From positions 1 to 64,000 of the forward strand of contig NZ_JBCNKR010000006.1 of the NCBI RefSeq assembly GCF_039595935.1: 64,000 bases of DNA, read 5' to 3'. The notes under the pieces were generated by a model that ran no database searches, was not told the origin of the DNA, and was given only the letters and a program-made list of their open reading frames with translations. Each line of letters begins with the position of its first letter. Positions within the stretch are counted from its first letter, which is position 1. Position numbers and translations under genes: made by a program. This stretch comes from Flavobacterium sp. GTDB lineage: Bacteria; Bacteroidota; Bacteroidia; Flavobacteriales; Flavobacteriaceae. Shown in pieces: positions 35,636-46,200 of this stretch.

Positions 35636-37546
35636 CTATATCCTTTTTAAGATAATTTTTTCGGTCTGTTTTGCGATCATCGTTTTATAATATTCCTTAA
35701 GCATTTCGTATTTATCTACCGGAAATATTGCTTGATTGATTTGATGTATCATTGACAACTGTATTTTTTTATCTACAACTGCTGTATCAAATTTAAAAAC
35801 ACCTAAGTTATCTTCCATAACAACACCTAAGGATTTAGGCAGATTTTCAACTTCAAAATTATCCGGAATTGCAATTGTAATCGCATACCTTTTTGCAAAA
35901 GGGAATCCAAAATCAACTGGGTATTCTCTTTTTTCCTGCTTAAACGGATTTTTTTCATCTAAGAAAAAAAGCATCGGATTTATGTATATTTTATCACCAA
36001 TTATTTCAGAAAGATTTGATCCTGTGAAAGAAAATGACTCAGAAACAGGTTCTGAAATCTCTTTTTGATTGGTTCTTTTGTAATTGCTTATTTCTATTTT
36101 TCCGCTTTCATTTTCAAACTTTTCAATATAAGTTTCTTCATTTTCTTTAGCTATTTTTTCTCTAAAGTTAAATGCATTATAATCAGAATATTGTCTTCTT
36201 ACCTTCCCTTCAATACTTCCATCTGCTTTTACATCAAATCCCATTGAAACAAGATCGTTTGAGTTTTTTTTAGGCATTAAATCTACCGTTTCTGAAGTGC
36301 CGTCTTTACGAATTAATCTTCCTATCCAGTTTAAATCTCTTAATGGCAGTACATTTATGGTTGAAAATTCATCGGTAGCATCTAATAAAGCTATTCCAGT
36401 TGGGGTTTCAACACCTGCTATTACATAATTAAAACCTTCTGTACTTGGAAAAAAATTAATTCCATTAGATCTTGTACTTATTAAAACCGGATGCGCCTGC
36501 AAGCCTGAGTAACCCAGCATTGCGGTTAGCATTAAATTAATATCGGCACAATTTCCTATTTTTTCTTTATACGCTTTTCTTACCCCTTTTTCGCATCCAT
36601 ACCCTAAATAATTATTCCATTTTATGTTTGATTTCACATAATTAAGGATTGCTGTCATTTTATCTTCGGGCTTAGTTTTTCCTTCTAAAAGAAGTTTAAG
36701 ATCCTCTTCAAAATAACCTGTTTTGTTTAATTCAGGACCAAAATCGTCATATTCATAAATTGTTTTTGCAACTGTAGGCCAGTTTGTAGAAAATGATTTA
36801 AATAAAGTTCCCGGAATGGAAATTGTCTCAAGTTCATGAGATATTGAAGCACAATAATTTTTTATATTGTTAACATAACTTTCTTCTCTCATTGCAGGAA
36901 GGTTTTGAAGAGAGTAAGTAGTTTCGTGTGCTAAATATTTATATGAATTCGATGCTATTTGTGTAGTTACTTTTGGAGCAAAAAAGCCTGTAAAATTTCT
37001 TTTAAAAGTAAAAGCATCCGGAATTATGGTTTTAAATTCTGAGTAATTGACTGGAATACTTTTTTGGAAAGTCCAATCCGGAATACCTCCGCCGTAACTT
37101 TTAACTTTATATTCAATAATAGAACCTTCTTTAACGTCTGGAAAAGTGATTTTTTTAAGCCAATAATATTTGTTATTTTTTTCTATAAACTCGCTTTCAG
37201 GTTTAAGTTTAGATTTTACAATCTTTCCGTCTGCCAGATTATATGTAACAACATCAGTAAGATTTAAATAATTTGATTTACCGGCCGGAAAGGCAAACTG
37301 GGCATTTGCCCAGTCATAACCTTCTTTTCTGTAGATTTTTATTCGCATCAAAATCGTCGTTTCTGAATCGTCGTCTATTTTGGAAATTCCTTTACAAAAT
37401 AAAACTGCTGCAACTGCTCCAGAATCGAGAGGATGTATTTTTTCTTCAAGTTCAGCAATCGTTACCTTCCCCAATTCATAAGTTTGAGATTGAACCTTTA
37501 TAAAAAAAAGGAAAAATAAAATGAATACTAAACTTGAAAATTTCAT
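35636..37546 (-). CDS. DUF3857/transglutaminase-like exported protein, paralogue B
   Basis: A 636-aa protein with a signal peptide (about 1-20) and the same DUF3857, transglutaminase-like, DUF3858 layout as its neighbours. It keeps the cysteine (IGNCADIN), but the histidine position is Tyr (FNYVIAGVE), so the Cys-His-Asp triad looks incomplete. Close similarity to both flanking genes shows recent tandem duplication. The spacing of 2 bp to each neighbour implies co-transcription. Confidence 0.83.
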   Translation of the reverse strand: MKFSSLVFILFFLFFIKVQSQTYELGKVTIAELEEKIHPLDSGAVAAVLFCKGISKIDDDSETTILMRIKIYRKEGYDWANAQFAFPAGKSNYLNLTDVVTYNLADGKIVKSKLKPESEFIEKNNKYYWLKKITFPDVKEGSIIEYKVKSYGGGIPDWTFQKSIPVNYSEFKTIIPDAFTFKRNFTGFFAPKVTTQIASNSYKYLAHETTYSLQNLPAMREESYVNNIKNYCASISHELETISIPGTLFKSFSTNWPTVAKTIYEYDDFGPELNKTGYFEEDLKLLLEGKTKPEDKMTAILNYVKSNIKWNNYLGYGCEKGVRKAYKEKIGNCADINLMLTAMLGYSGLQAHPVLISTRSNGINFFPSTEGFNYVIAGVETPTGIALLDATDEFSTINVLPLRDLNWIGRLIRKDGTSETVDLMPKKNSNDLVSMGFDVKADGSIEGKVRRQYSDYNAFNFREKIAKENEETYIEKFENESGKIEISNYKRTNQKEISEPVSESFSFTGSNLSEIIGDKIYINPMLFFLDEKNPFKQEKREYPVDFGFPFAKRYAITIAIPDNFEVENLPKSLGVVMEDNLGVFKFDTAVVDKKIQLSMIHQINQAIFPVDKYEMLKEYYKTMIAKQTEKIILKRI

Positions 37547-37548
37547 AC

Positions 37549-39573
37549 TTATATTCTTTTTAAAATTATTTTTTCAGTTTCTTTAGCTACCATTGCTTTA
37601 TAATAATCTTTTAGCATTTCGTATTTTTCAGAAGATACTATAGCCTCATTTATTTGGTGCAAAATTGACAATTGCAATACATTCGCATTTACAGCAATAT
37701 TGAATTTAAAAGTTCCTAAATTATCTTGCATACTAACAACGGCAGGAGCTGGTAAAGTTTCTACTGTATAACCATCTGGAATTTGTATCGTTATATTATA
37801 TTTGTCAGCAAATGGATAACTAAAATCTACAGGATACTCTCTTATTTCCTGAGTAAATGGGTTTTTATTTTTGGTAAAAAACAACATTGGATTTACATAA
37901 ATTTTTCCACCAATTACTTCACATAAATTTGTTCCTGTAAAAGAATATGTTTCTACGATTGGCTGCAGAACATCTTTTTCATTTGTTTTAGAATATTCAC
38001 TGATTTCGATTTTATTATTTGCGTTTTCAAGTTTTTCCAGATACTCTTCTTCCTTCTGATTATTGATATTACCTCTAGTAATCATGGCGTTATAATCTGT
38101 AGATTGTCTTCTTGTTTTTCCTGTAACTTTACCTTCGGCATCAATGCTGTAAGTCATAAAAACATTATCATTAGACACTTTTTCAGGCATTAAATTTATT
38201 TCTTCAGATGTTCCGTCTTTTCGTATTAATCTACCTGACCAGTTTAAAACTCTTAGCGGTAATATATTTGGAGCTGAAAGTTTTTCAGAGGCATCTAATA
38301 AAATATATCCATTTGGAGTTTCTACTGCTGCAATTACATAATTAAATGCTGTTCTATTTGGAAATAAAGCAATTCCGTTAGAACGCGTACTAACTAATAC
38401 AGGATTTGCTGTTAGTCCAGAATAGCGTAACATAGCAGTAAGCATTAAATTAATATCGGCAATATTTCCAGTCTTTTCTTTATAAGCTTTTTTAACTCCG
38501 CTCTCACAGTTATAACCATTATAATTATTCCATTTTACATTAGATTTTACATGGTTAAAAATAACCCAGATTTTTTCCTCCGGTGTACTGGTTCCTTCTA
38601 ATAGTTTTTTTACATCATCTTCAAAATAACCTGTTTTATTTAATTCGGGTCCAAAATCTTCATAATCATAAATTGTTTTTACTACAGAATTCCAATCTGT
38701 AGAAAGCTGTTTTATTGGTTTATTTGGAAATTTTGTCATTGACAATTCATGCCCTACTGAAGACGTATAATTATCAATATTATTAACATAAGCTTCGTCT
38801 TTCATGGCAGGAAAATCTTCAGCAATGTAAATCGTCTGAGTTTCCATATATTCTATTTTATCCTGATAAAATTCTGTTTTGGTAGCTCCTCCTCCAAAGC
38901 CTCCGGTATTGTATCTTTCTTTAGAATTTATGATAAAAGATTTATTATTTTTTTCAGAAGTTACTTTAGGAAAAACATATCCTTTTTGTGCTGGAGTAAA
39001 AACAAAATATTCAGGAACATATGTTTTAAACTCTGAATAATTCACTGGAATACTAGTTTGAAAATCCCAATCACGAATTAAAACGTCAGGACTTTTAATG
39101 GTATATTTAAATTCAATAACAGATCCTTCTTTAACATTTGGCATCGTCATTTTTTTCTTGCTTCGGTATTTATTGATTACTTCATCAAATATTCCATCGC
39201 TCTTTAACTTTGTGCTTTCAATTTTACCATTAGTTAAATTATATGTTACAGCATCACTAATTGATACCTTCTCTCTGAAATTAGTTCCGTAATAATACCA
39301 TACTTCCTGATTAGCCCAGTCATAACCTTCTTTCTTATAAATTTTAATACGGGTTTCAACATCCATAACAGTTATGAAACCATCGTTTTGATCATAATCA
39401 ATTCTCGCTTTTCCTCTTTTATAAAGAATAGCTGCTGAGGCAGATGAATCTTTTGGATGTACTTTTTGTTCCAATTCTGAAATTGAAACTTTTCCTAATT
39501 TAAACTCCTGAGCTGTTATTTTTGCAAAACACAGCATCAGAAATAAGAAAACAAATAATCTGGTAATTTTCAT
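37549..39573 (-). CDS. DUF3857/transglutaminase-like exported protein, paralogue A
   Basis: A 674-aa protein with a signal peptide (about 1-21) and the shared three-domain layout. The catalytic position reads TGNIADIN (Cys to Ile) and FNYVIAAVE (His to Tyr). A glycine-rich insert (GGFGGGATK, about residue 225) is unique to this copy. It follows the fourth, more divergent member of the cluster by 20 bp. Confidence 0.83.
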   Translation of the reverse strand: MKITRLFVFLFLMLCFAKITAQEFKLGKVSISELEQKVHPKDSSASAAILYKRGKARIDYDQNDGFITVMDVETRIKIYKKEGYDWANQEVWYYYGTNFREKVSISDAVTYNLTNGKIESTKLKSDGIFDEVINKYRSKKKMTMPNVKEGSVIEFKYTIKSPDVLIRDWDFQTSIPVNYSEFKTYVPEYFVFTPAQKGYVFPKVTSEKNNKSFIINSKERYNTGGFGGGATKTEFYQDKIEYMETQTIYIAEDFPAMKDEAYVNNIDNYTSSVGHELSMTKFPNKPIKQLSTDWNSVVKTIYDYEDFGPELNKTGYFEDDVKKLLEGTSTPEEKIWVIFNHVKSNVKWNNYNGYNCESGVKKAYKEKTGNIADINLMLTAMLRYSGLTANPVLVSTRSNGIALFPNRTAFNYVIAAVETPNGYILLDASEKLSAPNILPLRVLNWSGRLIRKDGTSEEINLMPEKVSNDNVFMTYSIDAEGKVTGKTRRQSTDYNAMITRGNINNQKEEEYLEKLENANNKIEISEYSKTNEKDVLQPIVETYSFTGTNLCEVIGGKIYVNPMLFFTKNKNPFTQEIREYPVDFSYPFADKYNITIQIPDGYTVETLPAPAVVSMQDNLGTFKFNIAVNANVLQLSILHQINEAIVSSEKYEMLKDYYKAMVAKETEKIILKRI

Positions 39574-39593
39574 TATTTTATTTTTGATTTTGG

Positions 39594-41501
39594 TTAGTTT
39601 TTGTTTAATATAATTTTAGCGTTGTCGTTTCTTGACACTTGTTCCATAAACAAACGATATTCATCGTATTCCTTATTTGAATATTTTCCTTTGTTTAAAA
39701 ACATCGAACGCTTATAAATTAATTTGTTATTGTCTTTTTTGATAACTTCTGTTTTGTATTCTCCAAATTTTCCTTTCAGCTCATAGTTTGAAGGCAGAAA
39801 CTCGATAGAAAAACCGTCAGGAAGATTAATCTCTATTTCATCTGTATCTAAATAGCCGCGCTGAATTTGAAATGGACTTTTACGGTTTCTTATACGCTTT
39901 ATATTATCTGAATTTTGATTAAAAGCATCTATAGCAAAAATCATTTTGTTTCCCGAAAGCGTTCCATAATTTGATGCATTGACCTGAACATCTTCGATAA
40001 AACGAATATTTTCTTTGTCGTTTGTGAAAGTTATTTTACCTAATTTCAAATTATTGATATTATCCCAATAATCTTTGTAATGTTCTTCTTTTTCATTTGG
40101 CTGCATACTTTCAACACGAGATTTTGATGCATATTGACTTCCTTGTGATGTTATTTTTAAAGCTCCTGAAAAATTTCCGGCGGCATCAATTGTATAAATT
40201 CCCTTCTCATCTTGAGTATTTCCTTTGTCGTCATAAATTTTAGTACGAACGATTTCTCCTCCTTCTGGTTTTACAACTAAAACATCGCGGTCATCAGTAA
40301 AAACTCCCTGATATCCAAAAGGGTCATCCTGACTAGTACACTCCAACCAGATATAATCATTTCCATTTGGAATGGCCAATATCATATGATTTCCCTGCAT
40401 AGAAACAAAATCTGACTGAATATCCAACTTATAACGATCTCCGTATAAAATAGTATTGTAAGATGGAACATCTACAACATCTAAAAGGGCTCTTGTGTAA
40501 TTTGATAATGCTTTACAATCTCCATATCCTAAACGATCTACATCACTTGCAAACATGGGTTTCCATCCTCCAATACCAACAGCTATATTGACATATCGGG
40601 ATTTTTTCTGAACATAATCATAAATAATTTTTGCTTTCTTGACTGGATCTTTTTCGTTTCCAACGAGTGCTTTTATTTTTGCTTTGGTTTCTTCTGGTAA
40701 AACTGTAGTTCCGGTCAGAATTTTATCTCCGTACCATTTTCCAAATGCTTCCCATGTAGTAGCTTTACCATCAACCCCTTCTAAATGAAAATTTTCTAAT
40801 CCCATCATAACTTTAGGGAAAAGATCTCCAGAAGACGGACTAAGGTATTCTTGTTTTTGAGCGACAATATTTGTGGCCAAATAACTTAATTGGGTATCTG
40901 TATCGGTTGTTTTTTTAATATTGAAATCTGCAAATCGAAATTCTTTCTTTTTAAAACCCAATTCTTTAGGAAAAGTAACATTCAAAACACATTTCTCAAC
41001 ACTTTGATAATAATTCCCTAAGAAATACCATTGTGGTATAAATGCTGTATTAGATGTTTCAGTCTCGCATGTATAAACAACTGTAAAAGGATAAGAGATT
41101 GGAGTATAATCTAAGTAAACCACTCTGTTATCTGAGAATAAAGTACTACCGCTAACAGCACTTTGGTCTCTAAAGTCTTTTCTTTTGATTTTTTTTATTT
41201 CTTTTCCAAATGCATCATAAATTACAGCTTCTATATTTTTAATTGAAGTGGTTTTGTCATAATGTTCATAAGCATCAACATCATTTAAACCTTTGTCATT
41301 TAAAACAGAAACAACTCTTTGTTTTTTGACATTCATACTTCTTTGGGAAGCAATGATAATATCCATTTGATCTAGTCGAACAACAGCATTCGAATTTTCT
41401 TTAAGACTATCAGGAATAGATAATGTAGAATAATCAAGCTTCTGAGCAGAAGAAATAAGGGAAAATAAGAAAAAAAATATCCCGTAAAAGGTAGATTTCA
41501 T
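39594..41501 (-). CDS. DUF3857 and transglutaminase-domain exported protein (catalytic residues kept)
   Basis: A 635-aa protein with a signal peptide (about 1-19), DUF3857 (about 60-220), transglutaminase-like core (about 255-400) and C-terminal beta domain. Here the expected residues are present: Cys in YGDCKALSNY, His in MQGNHMILAIP and acidic WLECT. It is the first gene of the cluster. A TATATTTG -7 element (41518-41525) lies only about 17 bp before the ATG. It may be the catalytic ancestor of the three downstream copies; the substrate is unknown. Confidence 0.85.
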   Translation of the reverse strand: MKSTFYGIFFFLFSLISSAQKLDYSTLSIPDSLKENSNAVVRLDQMDIIIASQRSMNVKKQRVVSVLNDKGLNDVDAYEHYDKTTSIKNIEAVIYDAFGKEIKKIKRKDFRDQSAVSGSTLFSDNRVVYLDYTPISYPFTVVYTCETETSNTAFIPQWYFLGNYYQSVEKCVLNVTFPKELGFKKKEFRFADFNIKKTTDTDTQLSYLATNIVAQKQEYLSPSSGDLFPKVMMGLENFHLEGVDGKATTWEAFGKWYGDKILTGTTVLPEETKAKIKALVGNEKDPVKKAKIIYDYVQKKSRYVNIAVGIGGWKPMFASDVDRLGYGDCKALSNYTRALLDVVDVPSYNTILYGDRYKLDIQSDFVSMQGNHMILAIPNGNDYIWLECTSQDDPFGYQGVFTDDRDVLVVKPEGGEIVRTKIYDDKGNTQDEKGIYTIDAAGNFSGALKITSQGSQYASKSRVESMQPNEKEEHYKDYWDNINNLKLGKITFTNDKENIRFIEDVQVNASNYGTLSGNKMIFAIDAFNQNSDNIKRIRNRKSPFQIQRGYLDTDEIEINLPDGFSIEFLPSNYELKGKFGEYKTEVIKKDNNKLIYKRSMFLNKGKYSNKEYDEYRLFMEQVSRNDNAKIILNKN

Positions 41502-41566
41502 TGGTTAGTAATTTCGCCAAATATATATTATTTTTAGAAATTCTTAACATTTGTTGAGTTGATTTT

Positions 41567-42019
41567 TTACTCTTTATTTTTACTGTCTATAACTATCGTA
41601 ACTGGACCGTCATTTAAGAGATTTACTTTCATATCGGCACCAAAAATTCCGGTTTGTATTTTTTTACCAAACTCTTTTTCTAAGGCTTTTACGAAATTTT
41701 CATACATCGGAATTGCAAATTCTGGTTTTGATGCTTTTATATAAGATGGACGATTTCCTTTTTTGGTTGATGCGTGAAGTGTAAATTGGCTTACGACAAT
41801 AATTTCTCCATCGATATCCTGAACCGAGCAGTTCATAACATCATTTTCGTCACCAAAAATTCTCATTTTAATAATTTTCCCAGCAAGCCAGTCAATGTCT
41901 TCCTGAGTATCGGCATCTTCAATTCCAACTAAAACTAATAATCCTTTTTGTATGTCTGCTGTTTTTTGACCATCAACGGTTACTGATGCTTCGGAAACTC
42001 TTTGAATTACAACTTTCAT
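41567..42019 (-). CDS. dtd: D-aminoacyl-tRNA deacylase
   Basis: A 150-aa enzyme that hydrolyses D-amino acids wrongly attached to tRNA. MKVVIQRVSEASVTVDG is the family N-terminus, SQFTLHASTKKGNRPS carries the catalytic Ser/Gln region and LLNDGPVTIVID gives the GP motif. ATG at 42019 is chosen because it starts with this conserved sequence; the reading from 42076 adds 19 unrelated residues. It lies 124 bp after rsgA, with a hairpin repeat between. Confidence 0.95.
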   Translation of the reverse strand: MKVVIQRVSEASVTVDGQKTADIQKGLLVLVGIEDADTQEDIDWLAGKIIKMRIFGDENDVMNCSVQDIDGEIIVVSQFTLHASTKKGNRPSYIKASKPEFAIPMYENFVKALEKEFGKKIQTGIFGADMKVNLLNDGPVTIVIDSKNKE

Positions 42020-42078
42020 TTTTACTTTATTTTTTTGCCACAGATTATATGGATTAAAAGATTTTAAATCCTGCAATT

Positions 42079-42098
42079 AGATGCACTGCAGTGCATCT
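42079..42098. repeat. Dispersed hairpin repeat, family GCAC-TGC-GTGC, copy 2
   Basis: Stem AGATGCAC/GTGCATCT around TGCA, followed by CTACA. Relative to copy 1 (839-858) one C:G pair has become T:A on both arms, so the structure is preserved. Confidence 0.7.
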
Positions 42099-42143
42099 CT
42101 ACAATATAATTAAATTGGGATTTGGAATTTTTGAATTGAATTT

Positions 42144-43121
42144 TTATTTCCTTGTTTCATCACTCGCAGCACGATCTTCCCCATAAATATCGGTACGGTA
42201 ATGCTCTTCATCACCTTCTAAGATTTTAAGATAACTATTGTAACGCGACCATGCAATTTCGTCTTTTTCTAAAGCTGCTTTAATAGCACAATGTGGTTCT
42301 TCTTTATGCAGGCAGTTGTTAAATTTACATTGATCCTGAAGTCTGAAAAATTCCGGAAAATAATGACTGATTTCTGATGGTTCCATATCAACAATTCCGA
42401 AACCTTTAATTCCCGGAGTATCGATAATTCTGGCATCAAAAGACAAATCATACATTTCGGCGAAAGTCGTAGTATGCTGGCCTTGTTTGCTTTGTTCTGA
42501 AATTACAGTTGTTTTTAAATGAAGACTTGGCTCTAAAGCATTGACCAAAGTTGATTTTCCAACTCCGGAATGTCCTGAAAACATGCTTACTTTTCCAATC
42601 ATCATTTCTTTTAGTTTATCAATTCCTTTGTTTTCTGTGGAAGAAATTCGAAGGCATTTATATCCAATTTCAGTATAAATATGCTGTAAATACAACTGAT
42701 CGTCTAAAGTCTGATCATTTAGTGTATCAATTTTATTGAAAATAAGAATCGCTTCAATTCCGTAAGCTTCGGCGGTAACTAAAAAACGATCAATAAAACT
42801 TGTAGTTGTTGGTGGATTATCAATTGTAACTAATAAAAAAACCTGATCGATATTCGAAGCAATAATATGAATCTGTTTCGACAAGTTAACCGATTTACGA
42901 ACGATATAGTTTTTTCTTTCATGAATGTTGTGAATCATTCCCGTTACTGCATCTGAAGTTTCTTCAAGTTCATAATCGACTATATCGCCTACAGCAATAG
43001 GATTGGTACTTTTTATTCCTTTAATTCTAAATTTCCCTTTCATACGGCATTCCACAAAATCGCCTTTTTCAGATTTTACGGTATACCAGCTTCCTGTAGA
43101 TTTATAAACGGTTCCTGTCAT
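42144..43121 (-). CDS. rsgA: Ribosome small-subunit-dependent GTPase RsgA
   Basis: A 325-aa ribosome-assembly GTPase with circularly permuted motifs: IFNKIDTLN (G4) comes before GHSGVGKSTLVN (G1, about residues 183-194) and DTPGIKGFG (G3). An OB-fold N-terminal domain precedes it, and the zinc-binding CKFNNCLHKEEPHC follows at the C-terminal side. It matures the 30S subunit. It has its own promoter at 43183-43214 and is probably co-transcribed with dtd. Confidence 0.95.
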   Translation of the reverse strand: MTGTVYKSTGSWYTVKSEKGDFVECRMKGKFRIKGIKSTNPIAVGDIVDYELEETSDAVTGMIHNIHERKNYIVRKSVNLSKQIHIIASNIDQVFLLVTIDNPPTTTSFIDRFLVTAEAYGIEAILIFNKIDTLNDQTLDDQLYLQHIYTEIGYKCLRISSTENKGIDKLKEMMIGKVSMFSGHSGVGKSTLVNALEPSLHLKTTVISEQSKQGQHTTTFAEMYDLSFDARIIDTPGIKGFGIVDMEPSEISHYFPEFFRLQDQCKFNNCLHKEEPHCAIKAALEKDEIAWSRYNSYLKILEGDEEHYRTDIYGEDRAASDETRK

Positions 43122-43182
43122 TCAAATTTTAGATTTCTGATTTTAGAATTTAGATTGCTCTTAAAACTAAAATATTAAAAGG

Positions 43183-43214
43183 CAAAATTACGTTTTTAGA
43201 ATTGAACAACGCAA
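43183..43214 (-). promoter_or_regulatory. rsgA promoter
   Basis: Minus strand: -7 element TAATTTTG (43183-43190) and -33 TTG (43212-43214), spacer 21 bp, about 65 bp upstream of the rsgA ATG. Confidence 0.78.
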
Positions 43215-43258
43215 CTTCGCCTTTTAAATTTGAAATCTCTAATTTGAATTCGTAAATT

Positions 43259-46200
43259 TTACCAGATTATTTCGGCTAAAACCTCATTTTCTTTAATTTT
43301 CCCTAACTGAATTGTTTTTAAAGTTCTGGATGTTTTTCCTGCTTTTGTTGTATAAATTTCAACCATAATTGTTGCCGGGCCATTTTCAGTTAATTCTGTT
43401 TCTCCAAAATAATTGCTTTTAATTTGGTATTTACCTTTCGCAGCATTTCTGATGATATATTGTTCTGGTCCGTAACCTTCGGTAAAATCTTTTGAAAACC
43501 TGCCTCCAATTGCTGTTGAAGTATGACTGTAATAACATTCTTCGCCAGTTGGTTCAATTACGTGTAAATCTAAATCTACATCCATTTGATTCCAGTTCAT
43601 GATAATTCTAATATCAACAGGCATTTTTGCCATATATTTTTTATTTAGTTTTCCTGTTTTTAAACCTGAATGTGCTGTCATCAATCGGTTAATATCCATT
43701 AAAATAATATCCTCAACACCTTCATACTGCCCGTCCATTTCTCCATAATAATTTACTTCAAGTGCTTTAATTAATTGATCAAAAGCTTCCTGATATTTTC
43801 CGGCATCTTCCAATGTCAATGCATAATCTCTTAAACTCTGTGGTTCATGCTCTCTCCATTTTGCCACTTGTTTTGCAGTGAATAAAGCATCATCATAATC
43901 TTTCCATTGGCGTAAAGTATAAGTCAGAGTTTTATAAAGTTGATGATTTTCTAAACCTAAATCAGCAATATTACTGATTACCAGCAATGCTTTTTTAACA
44001 TCACCCTGATTATAAAAGAAATGTGCTACATCAAAATAAAAACTCGGATTTCTTTCCTGCACTTTTCTCAATTCAAAATACAAATCGTATTGTTTTTCTT
44101 TTGGTGCTTTTGCTAAAGCTTTTAAATATAATCTATCTGGATTCCAGTTTTTATCTTCATTTTTAGAATCAAAACTCAAGGTATCAGTAACAGAATAATT
44201 TAAAGATAAATCTCTTTCATTTGCAGATTTAATTTCGACTCCAGCTACTTTACCGGCAAGCGATTGTGAAATAGTAAGTCCCGCTACAGTTGTTTCTTGC
44301 GGAACAAAAGAAACAGATCTTTGAATATTATTATTTTCTCTTACTTCTTCACTCGCTACTTTTTTATCTTTTATATCTTCAATTACCTCTTGGACAGGTC
44401 CGGCTCCAATAGGTTCATCTACTGTTAATACGGCATCTGCATCTCCTTTAGAGATTCCATAACCAATAGTAACAACCTCTTGTAACGTATTTGAATTTTC
44501 TCTCAAGTTTACTGTAACCATATTATTTCTGCCCACGTTTACCTGAGTAGATTCAGCTCCAATAAAACTAATTTCAAGTTCGCTGTTTTCTGGAGCTTGT
44601 ATAGTAAATTTACCATCAAAATCTGTCTGGACCCCAGTTGTTGTTCCTTTTACAACAACATTTGCACCAGGCAATGGTTGACCTGTTTGATCTAATATAA
44701 CGCCTGAAACAAATCCTTCTACAACATTTGTGCTTCTTTGCAAAACTGGTCCAGCAACATTATTATTTGATCTTTGTATATTGCTTTTTTTAGATTTTGC
44801 CACTTTTTTAGGACCAGAATACTTAATATTCTTTTTCCACCAAACATCTAATCCTTTAAAATAGCTATCTATACTTTCCCAATTACTTCTTTGCTGAGCC
44901 AGTGAAGTATCGTGTTCTTGTTTTTTAATTCTGTCAAATTCTTCACGTAATTCTGCCGGCGGAATAATATCGTATGAAATATAATCACGGATGGTTTCTA
45001 AAACGATTAAAGAAGTGTTCTTAGTAACGATTCCGAATTTCTTTCCTAAAAGTTCAATTTCATCAGCATTTTTAGTGTATTCAAATTCTAGATTTGCGAT
45101 TTTTTTCTGTGCCCAAAGTTTTTCTACATTAATATCATTGGTATTTTGAACCGTTCCATCAAGTGTAATTTTTCTTTCTAAAACAGCTTCATTATTATAG
45201 CTAAACAATAAAGTAATTTCATTTTTTGGATTTAAAGAAATTCCTGAAAAACTAAAATTTCCAGAAACAGAAGTTCCTTCCATCGGAAACAAATCCGTAA
45301 CCGTTAAATTCTCTTTTATTCCTAAAAACTTCAAACTTGTATTGACTAATTTATCCAAAGCCGATTCGATTTTCAGCTGATTCAAATTGATAAAATTACC
45401 ACCAGTCTGCATTGATGAATAGTTCAGAAAAGCAAAATCTGCAGAAACCGAAGAGGTAATCGTATAAACTGATTTTTTAGTTTTTGGCAGAAGGTTTTCA
45501 CTTAAAGATGATAATCCATCTGTAAAAAATAAATATTCATCCTGACCTGAAAAATTCAATTGTGAAAAACGAGTTCCGCCATCATATTTTGCTTTTTCTA
45601 AAGCGGCTTTTAATTCTGACCAATTGCCGTTTGAAATACTATACTCCTGTTGTTTCTCGAAAGTATAATTCAAAAAGTAAAGCGTAACTTTTGTTTTTTT
45701 TATTTTCTGAAAATAAGCATCCAATAAAGCCAGTTCTTTTTTCAAATCACGGTTTTGACAGCTTAACGAATTATCCCAAATTAAACCAATCGATATTGGT
45801 GTTTTTTTAGTTGTTTTGTTTCCTTCAACAAAAGTATTTCCATAAAAATAATGCTGACCACCAACATCCTGCATTACAACACTCGGAATATTTTGCTGTA
45901 TCGGAATTTTAAGCACTATTTTTTCTGATGGCTGATAATTTTCTTTTTTAATGGATGCCTGAAAAGCCTGATTCCATTTTGAAAATGAAATTTCGTTACC
46001 TGAATTTTCAGTAACAGTTGGTGCTGTTGAAGTTCCTAAAACTGAAACGTTAATTTCAAACTGATCTATTTTTTTCGGAAAACGACTCACCAATTGATAC
46101 GCAAGATTATCTTTATCAAAAGCAGAAAGTTCTTCTTCATAACCAATAACAACAGTTCTTTCGCCATTTGGCATTAATGGATAAATTCTGGTTCTGAAAT

